Origin: Microbacterium paraoxydans
GTDB lineage: Bacteria > Actinomycetota > Actinomycetes > Actinomycetales > Microbacteriaceae
Direction of reading: 5' to 3'
Assembly: GCF_019056515.1 (NCBI RefSeq)
Contig: NZ_CP064873.1
Location: forward strand, 2,604,001-2,668,000
Length of the DNA stretch: 64,000 bases
Notes under the pieces: model-generated
What the model saw: only the letters and a program-made list of their open reading frames with translations
Told to the model about the DNA's origin: nothing
Database searches by the model: none
Made by a program: the position numbers and the translations under genes
Part shown: positions 1-8,005 of the stretch, one piece after another
How positions within the stretch are numbered: the first letter of the stretch is position 1
Layout: every line of letters begins with the position of its first letter

Positions 1-33
1 CTCGAGCAGCTCCTCGGTGGAAAGCTTCGCCAT
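1..33 (-). CDS. rplL: 50S ribosomal protein L7/L12, N-terminal fragment
   Basis: Only the first 11 codons are inside the window (MAKLSTEELLE on the minus strand), which match the usual start of L7/L12, the stalk protein that recruits translation GTPases to the ribosome. An AGGAG ribosome-binding site lies about 8 bases upstream of the ATG. It follows rplJ by about 48 bases in the standard rplJ-rplL operon, so the call rests on both the short sequence and the gene order. The rest of the gene is beyond the left edge. Confidence 0.93.
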   Translation of the reverse strand, partial: MAKLSTEELLE

Positions 34-81
34 GATGTATCTCCTAGATAGATGGGGTTTGTAGACGAGATCGCCGGTCGC

Positions 82-570
82 TTACGCGGCCTCGGCGGTC
101 TCCAGCTTTTCGCGAAGCGCGTCGATGGTGGCCGCAGCCTTGCCCATCGTCGCCTTCATCATGCCCGCGGCCTTCGCCAGCAGAACCTCGCGGCTCTCGA
201 GCGAGGCGTACGTGTTGACCTCGTCGGCGGTGAGGGCCTTGCCCTCGAAGATGCCCGACTTGATCACGAGAAGCGGGTTGGCCTTGGCGAAGTCACGCAG
301 AGCCTTGGCGGTGGCGACGAAGTCACCGTGCACGAACGCGACAGCCGACGGCCCCTTGAGGTCGTCGTCCAGCGCGGAGATGCCTGCCTTGTTGGCGGCG
401 ATCTTGGTCAGCGTGTTCTTCACCACGGCGTACTCAGCGTCCTGACGGATGCTGTTGCGCAGCTGCTTGAGCTGGGCAACCGTCAGACCGCGGTACTCGG
501 TCAGCAGGACGGCGTTCGAGTTCTCGAATGACTTCGTGAGCTCGTTGACCGATGCATCCTTCTGCGCCAT
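82..570 (-). CDS. rplJ: 50S ribosomal protein L10
   Basis: This 162-residue protein is L10, the base of the L7/L12 stalk on the large ribosomal subunit. Its start (MAQKDASVNEL) and the block LLTEYRGLTVAQLKQLR are typical of L10, and the length is normal for actinobacteria. The frame stays open far upstream of the chosen ATG at 570, but that extension is low-complexity and overlaps the leader RNA, so the internal ATG is the real start; a GGAG lies just upstream of it. The C-terminal helix that carries L7/L12 dimers is present (residues about 130-160). It is co-transcribed with rplL and probably controlled by L10 binding to its own leader. Confidence 0.97.
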   Translation of the reverse strand: MAQKDASVNELTKSFENSNAVLLTEYRGLTVAQLKQLRNSIRQDAEYAVVKNTLTKIAANKAGISALDDDLKGPSAVAFVHGDFVATAKALRDFAKANPLLVIKSGIFEGKALTADEVNTYASLESREVLLAKAAGMMKATMGKAAATIDALREKLETAEAA

Positions 571-771
571 GGTCACTCCTTGGTGTGTACGAGGCGCCGC
601 ACGGTGGTGGGGCGCCAGCCTCCGACCCCCCTGCAAAAGAGAAGAGCTCCGGCGCAAGCGCACGGAGCTCGGAAGTTCGTGACACCTGCGCGGGCCCCTG
701 CGATGCAGAGCTTCGATCCTGTGCACTCGCGCGCACACGATGACCAGCGGTCTTCGGTTACGACCACTGTA
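571..771 (-). promoter_or_regulatory. rplJ leader (L10 autoregulatory leader) and promoter candidate
   Basis: The 200 bases before rplJ do not code. Read on the minus strand they contain CCGAAGACCGCTGGTC (about 741-756), which resembles the conserved core of the L10 leader in actinobacteria, and a strong hairpin with arms GAGCTCCG/CGGAGCTC at 644-651 and 663-670. TACAGT at 766-771 could be the -10 box. By analogy, L10 or the L10-L7/L12 complex binds this RNA to repress the operon. The assignment rests on position and partial motif match only; no covariance model was run. Confidence 0.65.
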
Positions 772-815
772 CCCCACCCCCACCTCTCCCCCAAATCCCC
801 CCTCCTCTTCCCGTC

Positions 816-891
816 GACCCACCCCTTTGCGTGCACCCCGGCCCCTTACGCCTGCACGCACGGGGCCGGAGGGCACGGAAGGGGGTGGGTC
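816..891. repeat. Family-1 palindromic intergenic element, copy 1
   Basis: This 76-bp element begins GACCCA and ends TGGGTC. It holds two direct units, CCCTTTGCG (823-831) and CCCCTTACG (842-850), whose starts are 19 bp apart, and two inverted units, CGCACGGGG (857-865) and CGGAAGGGG (876-884), again 19 bp apart. The 10-bp spacers pair at about 8 of 10 positions, so the whole element can fold into one long hairpin. It lies 6 bp beyond the stop codon of the minus-strand gene that ends at 898. There is no T-run that would make it a standard terminator. Confidence 0.85.
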
Positions 892-897
892 AAGGGT

Positions 898-1863
898 TCA
901 CCGGGCGAAGAGGCGGAAGGCACGGAAGTGCGCGTCGGCCGCGGCGAGGGAGGCGACGTGCTCGCTCGACACCCGGATCACCCGCCAGCCGGTGGTCCCG
1001 CGCACCCAGTCCTCGCGGATCTTCTCGTCGAGCACGACGCTCTCCGCCGTGCGGCCCCCGCGGTACTCGTCATCCAGGTACTTGTCCCGGCCGTCGCACT
1101 CCACGAAGGTGCGGGACTGGTCGACGGCGATGTCCATCCAGAACCGACCGCCGCGCGGTCCGTCCACCGGCACCTGCAGCCGCGGTCTGCCGAAGCCGAG
1201 CTGATGGAGCCGGTACCGCGTCACGCTCTCCAGAGGCAGTTTCGCGCGACCGTCGGCCAGGCCCACGATCCGGCGAGCCTGCACGATGCCGCGGAGCCGT
1301 GGACGGCGGACCCGATCCGCGAGGTCCGCCAGGAGAGCCTGCTCCGCGGTGTCGTCGAACTCCCACGGGTCACCGCCGACGAGGGCGAGCGCGGCATCGG
1401 CGGCCGCGAGGGCCGCCTCCGGAGCGACGGTCCGCGCGAGGTCCACCACGGTCCGGCCGAGAGAGGTGCAGCGGATGCCGTCGCGCTCCACGATGTCACC
1501 GGCGGGAACCGCGCCTTCGTGCCGGAGGATGCCCGGCGTGCTGTGCCGCTGGTCCGGCGAGGCCGTCACGTGGACCCTCGTCGGCCGCAGCCGATATAGC
1601 GGCAGTCCCCACAGCACCGCAGCCGAGGCATGCGAGAACACGGGCCGCGTCCCCGAGGCCGCGAGATCGGCGGCCACCACCTCCGCACGATGCCGGGACT
1701 CCGGGGCGAGCTCGCTCCAGGTCCGCAGCGCGAGGTACCACCCACGGCGCACATGATGCAGCTGCCGCCCTTCCACCGCGGCGTGGAGCGTCCGAGATCC
1801 CCAGCCCTCCTCCTCCAGCCGTCGACGACCGAGGAGCATCCCCCTGATCTCGTCCACGCTCAC
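898..1863 (-). CDS. AbiEi-like / DUF559-type endonuclease-domain protein
   Basis: This 321-residue protein looks like the widespread actinobacterial group with an N-terminal AbiEi-like winged-helix region (about 1-100: VDEIRGMLL, RGWYLA, SHASAAVLWGLPL) and a C-terminal nuclease fold related to DUF559/Vsr (about 230-320). In the C-terminal part, MDIAVDQ followed by FVECDGRDKY fits a PD-(D/E)XK active site. The GTG at 1863 was chosen because GGAGGGG lies 8-14 bases upstream and the frame further out is repeat-derived and low complexity. Its substrate is unknown. Related genes are often single and not part of a proven toxin-antitoxin pair. It is bracketed by two copies of the family-1 element. 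Confidence 0.7.
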   Translation of the reverse strand: MSVDEIRGMLLGRRRLEEEGWGSRTLHAAVEGRQLHHVRRGWYLALRTWSELAPESRHRAEVVAADLAASGTRPVFSHASAAVLWGLPLYRLRPTRVHVTASPDQRHSTPGILRHEGAVPAGDIVERDGIRCTSLGRTVVDLARTVAPEAALAAADAALALVGGDPWEFDDTAEQALLADLADRVRRPRLRGIVQARRIVGLADGRAKLPLESVTRYRLHQLGFGRPRLQVPVDGPRGGRFWMDIAVDQSRTFVECDGRDKYLDDEYRGGRTAESVVLDEKIREDWVRGTTGWRVIRVSSEHVASLAAADAHFRAFRLFAR

Positions 1864-1977
1864 CTGTCTCACCCCTCCGACTCTCCCCTCTCCTCTCGCC
1901 ACTCCCCCGCCCTCCCCGGTTTCTCCACACCCCTCTCTCCCCTCCCGCCCCCTGTGCAGGAACCGTCCTCCCCCGCC

Positions 1978-2053
1978 GACCCACCCCCTTGCGTTCGAGC
2001 CACCCCCTTGCGCGCGTGCGTAGGGGGCCGGGACGCACGCAAGGGGGTGGGTC
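1978..2053. repeat. Family-1 palindromic intergenic element, copy 2
   Basis: This copy has the same 76-bp GACCCA...TGGGTC frame. Its units are CCCCTTGCG at 1985-1993 and 2004-2012 and the inverted CGTAGGGGG at 2019-2027 and CGCAAGGGG at 2038-2046, giving spacings of 19, 15 and 19 bp. The outer arms extend further (CCGCCGACCCA with TGGGTCGGCGG). It is the only copy lying between divergently transcribed genes (1863 minus, 2113 plus). The rest of the 1864-2112 gap is C/G-skewed spacer in which I see nothing else. Confidence 0.85.
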
Positions 2054-2112
2054 GGCGGGAGGGGGCGGCGTGTACGACGGGAACGGGGGTGGGGGAGAGT
2101 TAGAGTCTTCTG

Positions 2113-2793
2113 GTGACCCCGGAACTCCAAGCTCGCATCGTCGCGGACTCACGCGACCGCGTGGCATGGATGAGGGCACGATCGCGCGGCATCACGGCCA
2201 CCGACGTCGCCGGGCTCACCAGCGAGCGCTCGATCGCCCGTGCTGCCGACGCCAAGCTCGGCGGCGGGCCGCGGTTCGGCGGCAACGCCTACACCGACCA
2301 CGGCCGGCGCCGCGAGCCGGAGATCGCCGCCTGGGTCGCGGCCACGCACGGCATCTTCCCCTCCTCAGCGCTGTTCCGCGCCGAGGTCGAGCACCGCCAC
2401 TTGGCTACGCCCGATGGCATCTCGGTGGACGCGGACGGCCGTGTCAGCCTCGCGGAGATCAAGACCACCAATAAGGCCTTCCGGGGGATCCCCCGCACCT
2501 ACCTGCGCCAGGTGTGGTGGCAGCAGCACGTGCTGGGCGCCGAGCGCACCCTGTTCGTCTGGGAGGAGCACGTCGACTTCTCCCCCGTCCACGACGAGCC
2601 CCGCTGCGTGTGGATCGACCGCGACGACCGCGAGATCGCCAAGCTCGTGGGGCTCGCCACCGACCTCATCGACGAGCTGTACCGCCGCACGACCGGACGC
2701 ACGGTCCCGGCCCGCTCCGCATCCCCGGCGGACAGCCGTCGGGAGCAGCTCCGCGAGCGCGACGCCTTCCGCGCCCTCGCCCTCGCCGACTGA
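2113..2793 (+). CDS. YqaJ-type viral recombinase/exonuclease family protein
   Basis: This 226-residue protein resembles the YqaJ/lambda-exonuclease group of PD-(D/E)XK nucleases. The visible motifs are GITATDVAGL near residue 27, a GRRREPEIAAW helix near 64-74 with the conserved Glu, and GISVDADGRVSLAEIKTT near 101-118, which supplies the Asp and Glu-x-Lys of the active site. Family members digest or process DNA ends and are frequent in phages, but stand-alone chromosomal copies are common in actinobacteria. The start is GTG at 2113; GGGGAGAG lies somewhat far upstream, so the ATG at 2170 is possible but would remove part of the first helix. No phage genes surround it. Confidence 0.75.
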   Translation: MTPELQARIVADSRDRVAWMRARSRGITATDVAGLTSERSIARAADAKLGGGPRFGGNAYTDHGRRREPEIAAWVAATHGIFPSSALFRAEVEHRHLATPDGISVDADGRVSLAEIKTTNKAFRGIPRTYLRQVWWQQHVLGAERTLFVWEEHVDFSPVHDEPRCVWIDRDDREIAKLVGLATDLIDELYRRTTGRTVPARSASPADSRREQLRERDAFRALALAD

Positions 2794-2823
2794 CCGCGCG
2801 GCGGCGATGCCGTCCCGGCCGCG

Positions 2824-3717
2824 TCAGGGTTCGCGAGCGAGCACCCGACGCGCCTCCCCCGCGACCTCGGACGCGATCGTGTCGAGGAGCGCCGAGCGCA
2901 GGTTCCACTGCTGCCAGTACAGCGCCACGCGCAGGATAGGACCGCCGAGCGCCACGAGTCCCGGCACCTCCTGCAGCCGCGGCACCATCCCCCAGCCGAG
3001 GCCGAGGCCGACGGCCAGCGCATAGTCGTGCGACGCCGGGACGTAGTGCCGGGGAACGCCGGCCGCCGGCACGCCCCGCGCGGCCAGCCACTCGTGCTGG
3101 AGGGTGTCGCGGCGGTCGAAGTCGACGAACGGCGCGTACGCCAGAGCATCGGGGGTCACGCCGTCCGGGAACCATCGGCGGGCGTAGGCGGGTTCGGCCA
3201 TGGCGCGGTACTCGAGCACGCCGAGGGGCGCGACCGTGCACCCCGCGACCGCCGTGGCTTCGCTCGTGACCGCCGCCATGACGGTCCCCGATTCGAGCAG
3301 GCGGGCGGTGAAGTTCTGATCGTCGCGGTGCAGGTCGACATCGATGTCGTGCGCGGCGGAGAGCCGGGCCATCGGTGCCAGGAACCAGGTCGCCATCGAA
3401 TCCGCGTTGACGGCGAGCGGCACGCTGATCCGCCGCCCCTCGGCGCTCCCCTCGATCCCGACTCCCGCGAGAGCATCCTCTTCGAGGAGGGCGATCTGCC
3501 GCGCGAGCCGCACGACGGACTCCCCCGCCTCGGTGAGGCGGACCGGCTTGCTACGCACGAGGAGGATCCGCCCGAGCTGCTGCTCCAGCGCCTTGAGACG
3601 CTGACTGACCGCGGACGGGGTAACCTGCAGCCGACGCGACGCGGCATCGAGAGTGCCCTCGTCGGCGACGGCGGCGAGCGTGGCGGCGAGCTCCGGGTCG
3701 ATCCTCACATCAGTCAT
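2824..3717 (-). CDS. lysG: LysR-family regulator of amino-acid export (LysG/ArgP type)
   Basis: This 297-residue LysR-type activator has an N-terminal winged helix (about 5-65: TLDAASRRLQVTPSAVSQRLKALE) and a C-terminal effector domain. It is divergent from a LysE/ArgO exporter with a 60-bp gap, the classic lysG-lysE layout in which the regulator activates the exporter when intracellular lysine, arginine or histidine is high. The pairing makes the function likely, but the effector specificity is not visible. Its ATG at 3717 is preceded closely by CATTAG and lacks a clear Shine-Dalgarno sequence, so the transcript may be leaderless. It converges on the YqaJ-like gene with only 30 bp between stops. 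Confidence 0.88.
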   Translation of the reverse strand: MTDVRIDPELAATLAAVADEGTLDAASRRLQVTPSAVSQRLKALEQQLGRILLVRSKPVRLTEAGESVVRLARQIALLEEDALAGVGIEGSAEGRRISVPLAVNADSMATWFLAPMARLSAAHDIDVDLHRDDQNFTARLLESGTVMAAVTSEATAVAGCTVAPLGVLEYRAMAEPAYARRWFPDGVTPDALAYAPFVDFDRRDTLQHEWLAARGVPAAGVPRHYVPASHDYALAVGLGLGWGMVPRLQEVPGLVALGGPILRVALYWQQWNLRSALLDTIASEVAGEARRVLAREP

Positions 3718-3777
3718 GCTAATGGTGCGGTAGGAATCTTCGCTGCGCCTGATGCTCCGCCCTCATAGGCTCGACAC
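3718..3777. promoter_or_regulatory. lysG-lysE divergent promoter region
   Basis: The 60-bp gap must hold both promoters and the LysG site. For lysE, TAGGCT at 3765-3770 lies 8 bases before the ATG, which fits a -10 box of a leaderless mRNA. For lysG, CATTAG lies just upstream of its ATG on the other strand. Neither gene shows a good ribosome-binding site. I see no clean dyad that can be assigned to LysG. Confidence 0.5.
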
Positions 3778-4431
3778 ATGCTCACCGTCCTCGCCGGTCT
3801 CGGCCTCGGTCTCTCCCTCATCGTCGCGATCGGCGCACAGAACGTGTTCGTGCTGCGTCAGGGCATCCGGCGCGAGCACGTCCTCGCCGTCGTGATCGTC
3901 TGCGCCCTCTCCGACGCCGTGCTGATCATCGCCGGTGTCGCGGGGCTCGGGTTCGTGCTGTCCGCCGCACCCTGGCTCGTCGTCGTGGCTCGCTGGGCAG
4001 GGGCGCTGTTCCTGCTCGGATACGGACTGCTTGCGGCGCGGCGGGCCTGGCGGGGCGGCGAGGAGCTGGTGGTCGACGGGGGCGACGCCCCGGTCTTCGA
4101 GGCGTCCGGGGGCACCGGCACGCTCACCCGCACCCGCCTCGCCCCGGTGATCCTCACGACGCTGGCGTTGACGTGGCTGAACCCGCATGTGTACCTCGAC
4201 ACGGTGCTGATGCTCGGGTCGATCGCGGCGACGCACGGGGACGAGCGGTGGCTGTTCGCGGCCGGGGCGGTCGCGGCGAGCATCCTCTGGTTCACCGCCC
4301 TCGGCTTCGGCGCCCGCTACCTCGGACGGTGGCTGCGCACCCCGCGCTCCTGGCGCATCCTCGACGCGGTGATCGCGGTCGTGATGATCACGCTGGCGGT
4401 GAGCCTCGTGCTCCCGGTGCTGGGCGGCTAG
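3778..4431 (+). CDS. lysE: LysE/ArgO-family amino-acid exporter
   Basis: This 217-residue membrane protein has the LysE signature near the start (GLSLIVAIGAQNVFVLRQGI) and six hydrophobic segments, and its length is normal for the family. It should export basic amino acids such as lysine or arginine across the cytoplasmic membrane by exchange for protons or ions. The loop around residues 85-115 is hydrophilic, and TWLNPHVYLDT (about 139-149) is the second conserved block. The divergent LysG-type gene supports the call. The end lies 4 bp from the stop of the opposing DUF1801 gene, with no visible terminator between. Confidence 0.9.
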   Translation: MLTVLAGLGLGLSLIVAIGAQNVFVLRQGIRREHVLAVVIVCALSDAVLIIAGVAGLGFVLSAAPWLVVVARWAGALFLLGYGLLAARRAWRGGEELVVDGGDAPVFEASGGTGTLTRTRLAPVILTTLALTWLNPHVYLDTVLMLGSIAATHGDERWLFAAGAVAASILWFTALGFGARYLGRWLRTPRSWRILDAVIAVVMITLAVSLVLPVLGG

Positions 4432-4435
4432 GCGT

Positions 4436-4801
4436 TCACCCGGCGTCGATCTGCGACACCCGCGCCCGGATGAGCGCGCGGACCGCCTCCGCCGGCAGGG
4501 GGTGCTCCGGCTGGAACCGGATCGTCCCCTTGTCGAGGCTGACCCCGGGGTGACCGGCGAGGAGGTCCGCCACGGCGGCGACCGCCTCGGGGCTGAACGG
4601 GTAGACGCCGATGTGCTTCTTCGCGCGCATCACCGAGAGCAGCGGCTTGCCGGCGTACACGAGCGCCGGCATGCCATAGCCGGTGCCCTGTGCCGCCTCC
4701 GGAACCTCCTCCGTGGCGATCGCATACACCCCATCGATCACCGCACGATCCGCGGCGTCGAGGTCGGTCAGGTAGTCGTCGATGGTGCCCACGCACCGCA
4801 T
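4436..4801 (-). CDS. DUF1801-family protein
   Basis: This small 121-residue soluble protein resembles the DUF1801/YdhG group: an N-terminal helix (IDDYLTDLDAADRAVIDGVY), the GYGMPALVY segment about residues 41-49, KKHIGVYPFS about 60-70 and a closing helix. The structural fold is known, but the biochemical role of most members is not; some are annotated as iron chaperones. The ATG at 4801 was chosen; a GTG at 4792 is also possible and only changes three residues. It is a single gene, convergent with lysE and separated from the ABC operon behind it. Confidence 0.72.
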   Translation of the reverse strand: MRCVGTIDDYLTDLDAADRAVIDGVYAIATEEVPEAAQGTGYGMPALVYAGKPLLSVMRAKKHIGVYPFSPEAVAAVADLLAGHPGVSLDKGTIRFQPEHPLPAEAVRALIRARVSQIDAG

Positions 4802-4832
4802 CCTGCCATCGAATCCCCTCGGGGTCGAGGGC

Positions 4833-5636
4833 TCACGCGCCGTCGAGGGGCCGGAGGATGCGGGTGAGGAACCGCTGCGTGCGCTCGTGCTGCGGAGCGC
4901 TGAACAGCTGGGCAGGTGGTCCCTGCTCCACGACGACGCCGCCGTCCAGGAAGAGCACATGATCGGCCGCCTCCCGTGCGAAGCTCAGCTCATGCGTGAC
5001 GACGGCCATCGTCCAGCCCTCGTCGGCGAGCTCCTTGATGACGAGCAGCACCTCTCCCACGAGCTCGGGGTCGAGCGCGCTCGTCGGCTCATCGAACAGC
5101 AGCAGGTCCGGCTGCAGAGCCAGGGCGCGCACGATGCCGACGCGCTGCTGCTGCCCGCCGGAGAGCTGATGCGGCCTCGCGTCGGCCTTGTCGGCGAGGC
5201 CCACCCGGGCGAGCAGGGCCTGCGCTTCGGCGACGACCTCCGCCTTCGGACGCCCCTGCACCCGCCACGGCCCCTCGATCACGTTCTCCAGCACCGTGAG
5301 ATGCGGGAAGAGGTTGTGGTGCTGGAACACCATCGCCGACCGATCGCGGAGCGCGAGCCGCTGCTGCTTCGCGACGCGGGGCTTCGGGCGGACCTCCGGT
5401 GCGAAGTCGATCTCCGGGCCCCCGGCCATCGCGATGGTGCCGGCGTCCGGCGTCTCCAGGCCGTTCAGAGCTCGCAGGACGGTCGTCTTCCCGGAGCCGC
5501 TCGGCCCGATGAGCACCACGACCTCGCCGCGGTGCAGGGTGAGGTCGAAGCCGCGGAGCACCTCGGTGGCGCCGAAGCTCTTGTGCAGGCCCCGTGCGGT
5601 GAGCAGCGGTCCGGTCGTGGGGTCAGTGCGCGACAC
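4833..5636 (-). CDS. Polar amino-acid ABC transporter, ATP-binding subunit
   Basis: This 267-residue ATPase powers an amino-acid importer of the GlnQ/TcyC type. The Walker A motif is GPSGSGKTT (about 43-51), the signature is LSGGQQQR (about 158-165) and Walker B with the catalytic Glu is [14 protein letters not shown]. The short insert about residues 80-95 ([13 protein letters not shown]) is longer than in GlnQ. It overlaps the permease by 14 bases and is the last gene of a minus-strand operon (binding protein, permease, ATPase). Confidence 0.92.
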   Translation of the reverse strand: MSRTDPTTGPLLTARGLHKSFGATEVLRGFDLTLHRGEVVVLIGPSGSGKTTVLRALNGLETPDAGTIAMAGGPEIDFAPEVRPKPRVAKQQRLALRDRSAMVFQHHNLFPHLTVLENVIEGPWRVQGRPKAEVVAEAQALLARVGLADKADARPHQLSGGQQQRVGIVRALALQPDLLLFDEPTSALDPELVGEVLLVIKELADEGWTMAVVTHELSFAREAADHVLFLDGGVVVEQGPPAQLFSAPQHERTQRFLTRILRPLDGA

Positions 5637-6288
5637 GACTGTCGAGCCTCCTCTCCAGGGCGCTCTGCCCGAAGGAGAGCACCAGGCAGATCACCCAGTA
5701 GACCAGCGCCGCAGCCAGATACAGCACCATGAACTCGAGCGTGGTGGAGGCGATCTGCTGCGCCACCTTGAACAGCTCCGTCACGAGGATCAGCGACGTG
5801 AGGGAGGTGTCCTTCACGAGCGAGATGAACGTGTTGGACAGCGGCGGCACCGACACCCGGGCGGCCTGCGGCAGGATGATGCGGGTCAGCGTGCGGGTGC
5901 GGTTCATGCCGACCGTGTACGCGGCCTCCCACTGCCCCTTCGGCACCGAGAGGATCGCCGCCCGCACGACCTCGGCGCCGTAGCCGCCGACGTTGAGCGA
6001 GAGCGCGATGATGGCGCTCGGCCACGGATCGAGGGTCACCCCGACGGACGGCAGGCCGTAGAAGATCACGAAGAGCTGCACGAGCATCGGCGTGCCGCGG
6101 ATCACCGAGATGTAGAACCGCGCGATGCCGGACACCACCGGATGCACCGAGATCCGCATCAGCGCCATGCCGATCGCGATCACGAGCCCCAGCGCGAACG
6201 ACACCAGGGCGAGCGGGATCGTCGCCGTCAGCCCCGCCCAGGCGATCGGCCCGAGCGAGGAGAAGAAGAGCTCCCAGGGATTCTGCAT
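5623..6288 (-). CDS. Polar amino-acid ABC transporter, permease
   Basis: This 221-residue protein is a HisM/GlnP-family permease with about five membrane segments. The EAA loop, which contacts the ATPase, is present as GMNRTRTLTRIILPQAARVSVPPL (about 126-149). FYISVIRGTPMLVQLFVIFYGLP about 57-79 is another family hallmark. It follows the binding-protein gene by 3 bases and overlaps the ATPase gene, so the three are co-translated. Substrate specificity lies mainly with the binding protein. Confidence 0.92.
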   Translation of the reverse strand: MQNPWELFFSSLGPIAWAGLTATIPLALVSFALGLVIAIGMALMRISVHPVVSGIARFYISVIRGTPMLVQLFVIFYGLPSVGVTLDPWPSAIIALSLNVGGYGAEVVRAAILSVPKGQWEAAYTVGMNRTRTLTRIILPQAARVSVPPLSNTFISLVKDTSLTSLILVTELFKVAQQIASTTLEFMVLYLAAALVYWVICLVLSFGQSALERRLDSRVAH

Positions 6289-6291
6289 CGC

Positions 6292-7107
6292 CTACTGCGA
6301 GACGTCTTCGCCGAAGTACTTCTCGCTGATCTCGGCCAGGGTGCCGTCGGCACGGAGCGTGTCGAGGGCTTCGTCGACCGCATCGACGAGCGCCTCCTTG
6401 TCCTTCGTGAACACGAAGGCCTGCTCACCGGCATCATCGGTCTCCGCCGCGATCTTCAGACCCGTCGGGCTGTTGGTCGTCTCGTAGTCGAGGAACGTCA
6501 GCTTGTCGTTGACGGTCGCGTCCACCCGGCCCTGGCGGAGGAGCTCCACGGCCTGCGCCCACCCCTCGACGCCCTCGACCTTGGCGCCGGACTCGGTGGC
6601 CAGCTCGTACCAGTTGCTCGTGAGGGACTGCGCCGTCGTCTTGCCCTCGAGGTCGTCGAAGGACGAGATGGAGTCGTCGTCCTCCTTCACCACGATCACT
6701 CCGGGCGACACCGTGTACGGGGTGCTGAAGAGGTACTTCGCCTCGCGCTCCTCGTTGATCGACACCTGGTTCGCGATCACGTCGAAGCGGCCCGCGTCGA
6801 GACCCGCGAAGATCGCGTCCCACTGCGTCTCCTGGAAGTCGACCTTCAGGCCGAGCTCGTCGGCGACGGCCTGGATGATCTCGACGTCGTAGCCGGTGAG
6901 GTCGCCGGAGCCGCCGTCGTCGTGGAAGCTGAACGGGCGGTAGGTGCCCTCGGTCGCGACCGTCAGCGTGCCGTCCTTCACCAGGCCGAAGTCGGAGCCC
7001 GCGGCGCCCTCGCCGTCCGTGCTCGCGGGCGTGCTGGACCCGCTGCAGGCGGTCAGCGCCGCGGCGGCGACGACGAGTGCGGTGACGGCGATGAGACGAC
7101 GGGACAT
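6292..7107 (-). CDS. Amino-acid ABC transporter substrate-binding lipoprotein (cystine-like)
   Basis: This 271-residue family-3 solute-binding protein has a lipoprotein signal peptide with lipobox LTAC (Cys about 21). The ligand-binding block GTYRPFSFHDDGG...LTGYDVEII and the second lobe motif GRVDATVNDKLTFLDY are typical of polar amino-acid binders. The phrase DVIANQVSINEEREAKYLFSTPY resembles cystine-binding TcyA/FliY proteins, so cystine is a reasonable but unproven substrate. It is the first gene of its operon. An upstream region of about 60 bases before the rplA terminator carries its promoter, which I could not locate with confidence. Confidence 0.87.
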   Translation of the reverse strand: MSRRLIAVTALVVAAAALTACSGSSTPASTDGEGAAGSDFGLVKDGTLTVATEGTYRPFSFHDDGGSGDLTGYDVEIIQAVADELGLKVDFQETQWDAIFAGLDAGRFDVIANQVSINEEREAKYLFSTPYTVSPGVIVVKEDDDSISSFDDLEGKTTAQSLTSNWYELATESGAKVEGVEGWAQAVELLRQGRVDATVNDKLTFLDYETTNSPTGLKIAAETDDAGEQAFVFTKDKEALVDAVDEALDTLRADGTLAEISEKYFGEDVSQ

Positions 7108-7244
7108 GGACCCTCCTGGGGTGAGAAAGCGCGGGTGCGAGTTTACGCGACGACCGCGGGAACTCCCCTACAGTACGCGGCGCCTCCGACGTCCGCGCAT
7201 CGGATGACGCCGGATGTCGCGCGCCGAACCGCCCCGGGAACGCA

Positions 7245-7274
7245 GAACGCCCCCGGGCGGACCCGGGGGCGTTC
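7245..7274 (-). terminator. Terminator-like hairpin after rplA
   Basis: A perfect hairpin with arms GAACGCCCCCGGG and CCCGGGGGCGTTC and a 4-base loop lies about 30 bases downstream of the rplA stop. No long T-run follows on the minus strand, as is usual in high-GC actinobacteria. It should end the rplK-rplA transcript. Confidence 0.8.
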
Positions 7275-7304
7275 GGTGCGACAGGTGCGAGACCCGTCGA
7301 CGCG

Positions 7305-7994
7305 TCAGATGGCGTTGACGTCCAGCGGGATGCCGGGGCCGAACGTGGTCGACACCGCACCCTTCTGGATGTAACGACCCTTGGCGCTGGACGGCTTGAG
7401 GCGGACGATCTCCTCGAGCGCGGCGTCGATGTTCTCGTTCAGCTGCTCGGCCGAGAAGGAGGCCTTGCCGATGACGAAGTGCACGTTGGCGTGCTTGTCG
7501 ACGCGGAACTCGATCTTTCCGCCCTTGATCTCCTCGACGGCCTTGGCCGGGTTCGGAGTCACGGTGCCGGTCTTCGGGTTCGGCATCAGGCCACGGGGAC
7601 CGAGCACCTTGCCGAGACGGCCGACCTGGCCCATGAGCTCCGGGGTCGAGACCGCGGAGTCGAAGTTGGTCCAGCCGTCGGCGACCTTCTGGATGAGCTC
7701 GGCGCCGCCGACCTCATCGGCGCCGGCCGCGATCGCCGCCTCGGCCGCGGGGCCGGTGGCGAACACGATGACGCGGGCGGTCTTACCGGTGCCGTGGGGC
7801 AGGATGACGGTGCCGCGCACCATCTGGTCCGCCTTGCGGGGGTCGACAGCGAGCTTCAGCGCGACCTCGACGGTCGAGTCGAACTTCGCCGAACCGGTCT
7901 CCTTCGCGAGCGCGACGGCCTCGGACGGCGTGTAGAAACGGTCTGCCTCGATCTTCTCGGCGGCAGCCTTGTAAGCCTTGGACTTGGTAGCCAT
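7305..7994 (-). CDS. rplA: 50S ribosomal protein L1
   Basis: This 229-residue protein is L1, which forms the mobile L1 stalk and helps release the E-site tRNA. The conserved segments [17 protein letters not shown] (about 62-78) and [20 protein letters not shown] (about 124-143) are intact. The ATG at 7994 is preceded by GAGGAG at good spacing. It follows rplK by 11 bases in the standard operon. In many bacteria L1 also represses its own operon by binding the mRNA; no site is obvious here. Confidence 0.98.
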   Translation of the reverse strand: MATKSKAYKAAAEKIEADRFYTPSEAVALAKETGSAKFDSTVEVALKLAVDPRKADQMVRGTVILPHGTGKTARVIVFATGPAAEAAIAAGADEVGGAELIQKVADGWTNFDSAVSTPELMGQVGRLGKVLGPRGLMPNPKTGTVTPNPAKAVEEIKGGKIEFRVDKHANVHFVIGKASFSAEQLNENIDAALEEIVRLKPSSAKGRYIQKGAVSTTFGPGIPLDVNAI

Positions 7995-8005
7995 GATTAT
8001 TCTCC

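Noticed and set aside
898-2130. Longer version of the DUF559-type gene starting at 2130
   Set aside because: The extra 89 residues are translated from the repeat and C-rich spacer and lack a ribosome-binding site; GTG 1863 has one.
2113-2793. Prophage remnant because of the YqaJ-like recombinase
   Set aside because: No integrase, structural, lysis or attachment sequences were seen nearby.
5188-7374. 728-codon open frame on the plus strand antisense to the amino-acid ABC operon
   Set aside because: It overlaps three well-supported genes on the other strand, is rich in Arg/His/Gly/Asp and has no recognisable domain; it is a GC-bias artefact.
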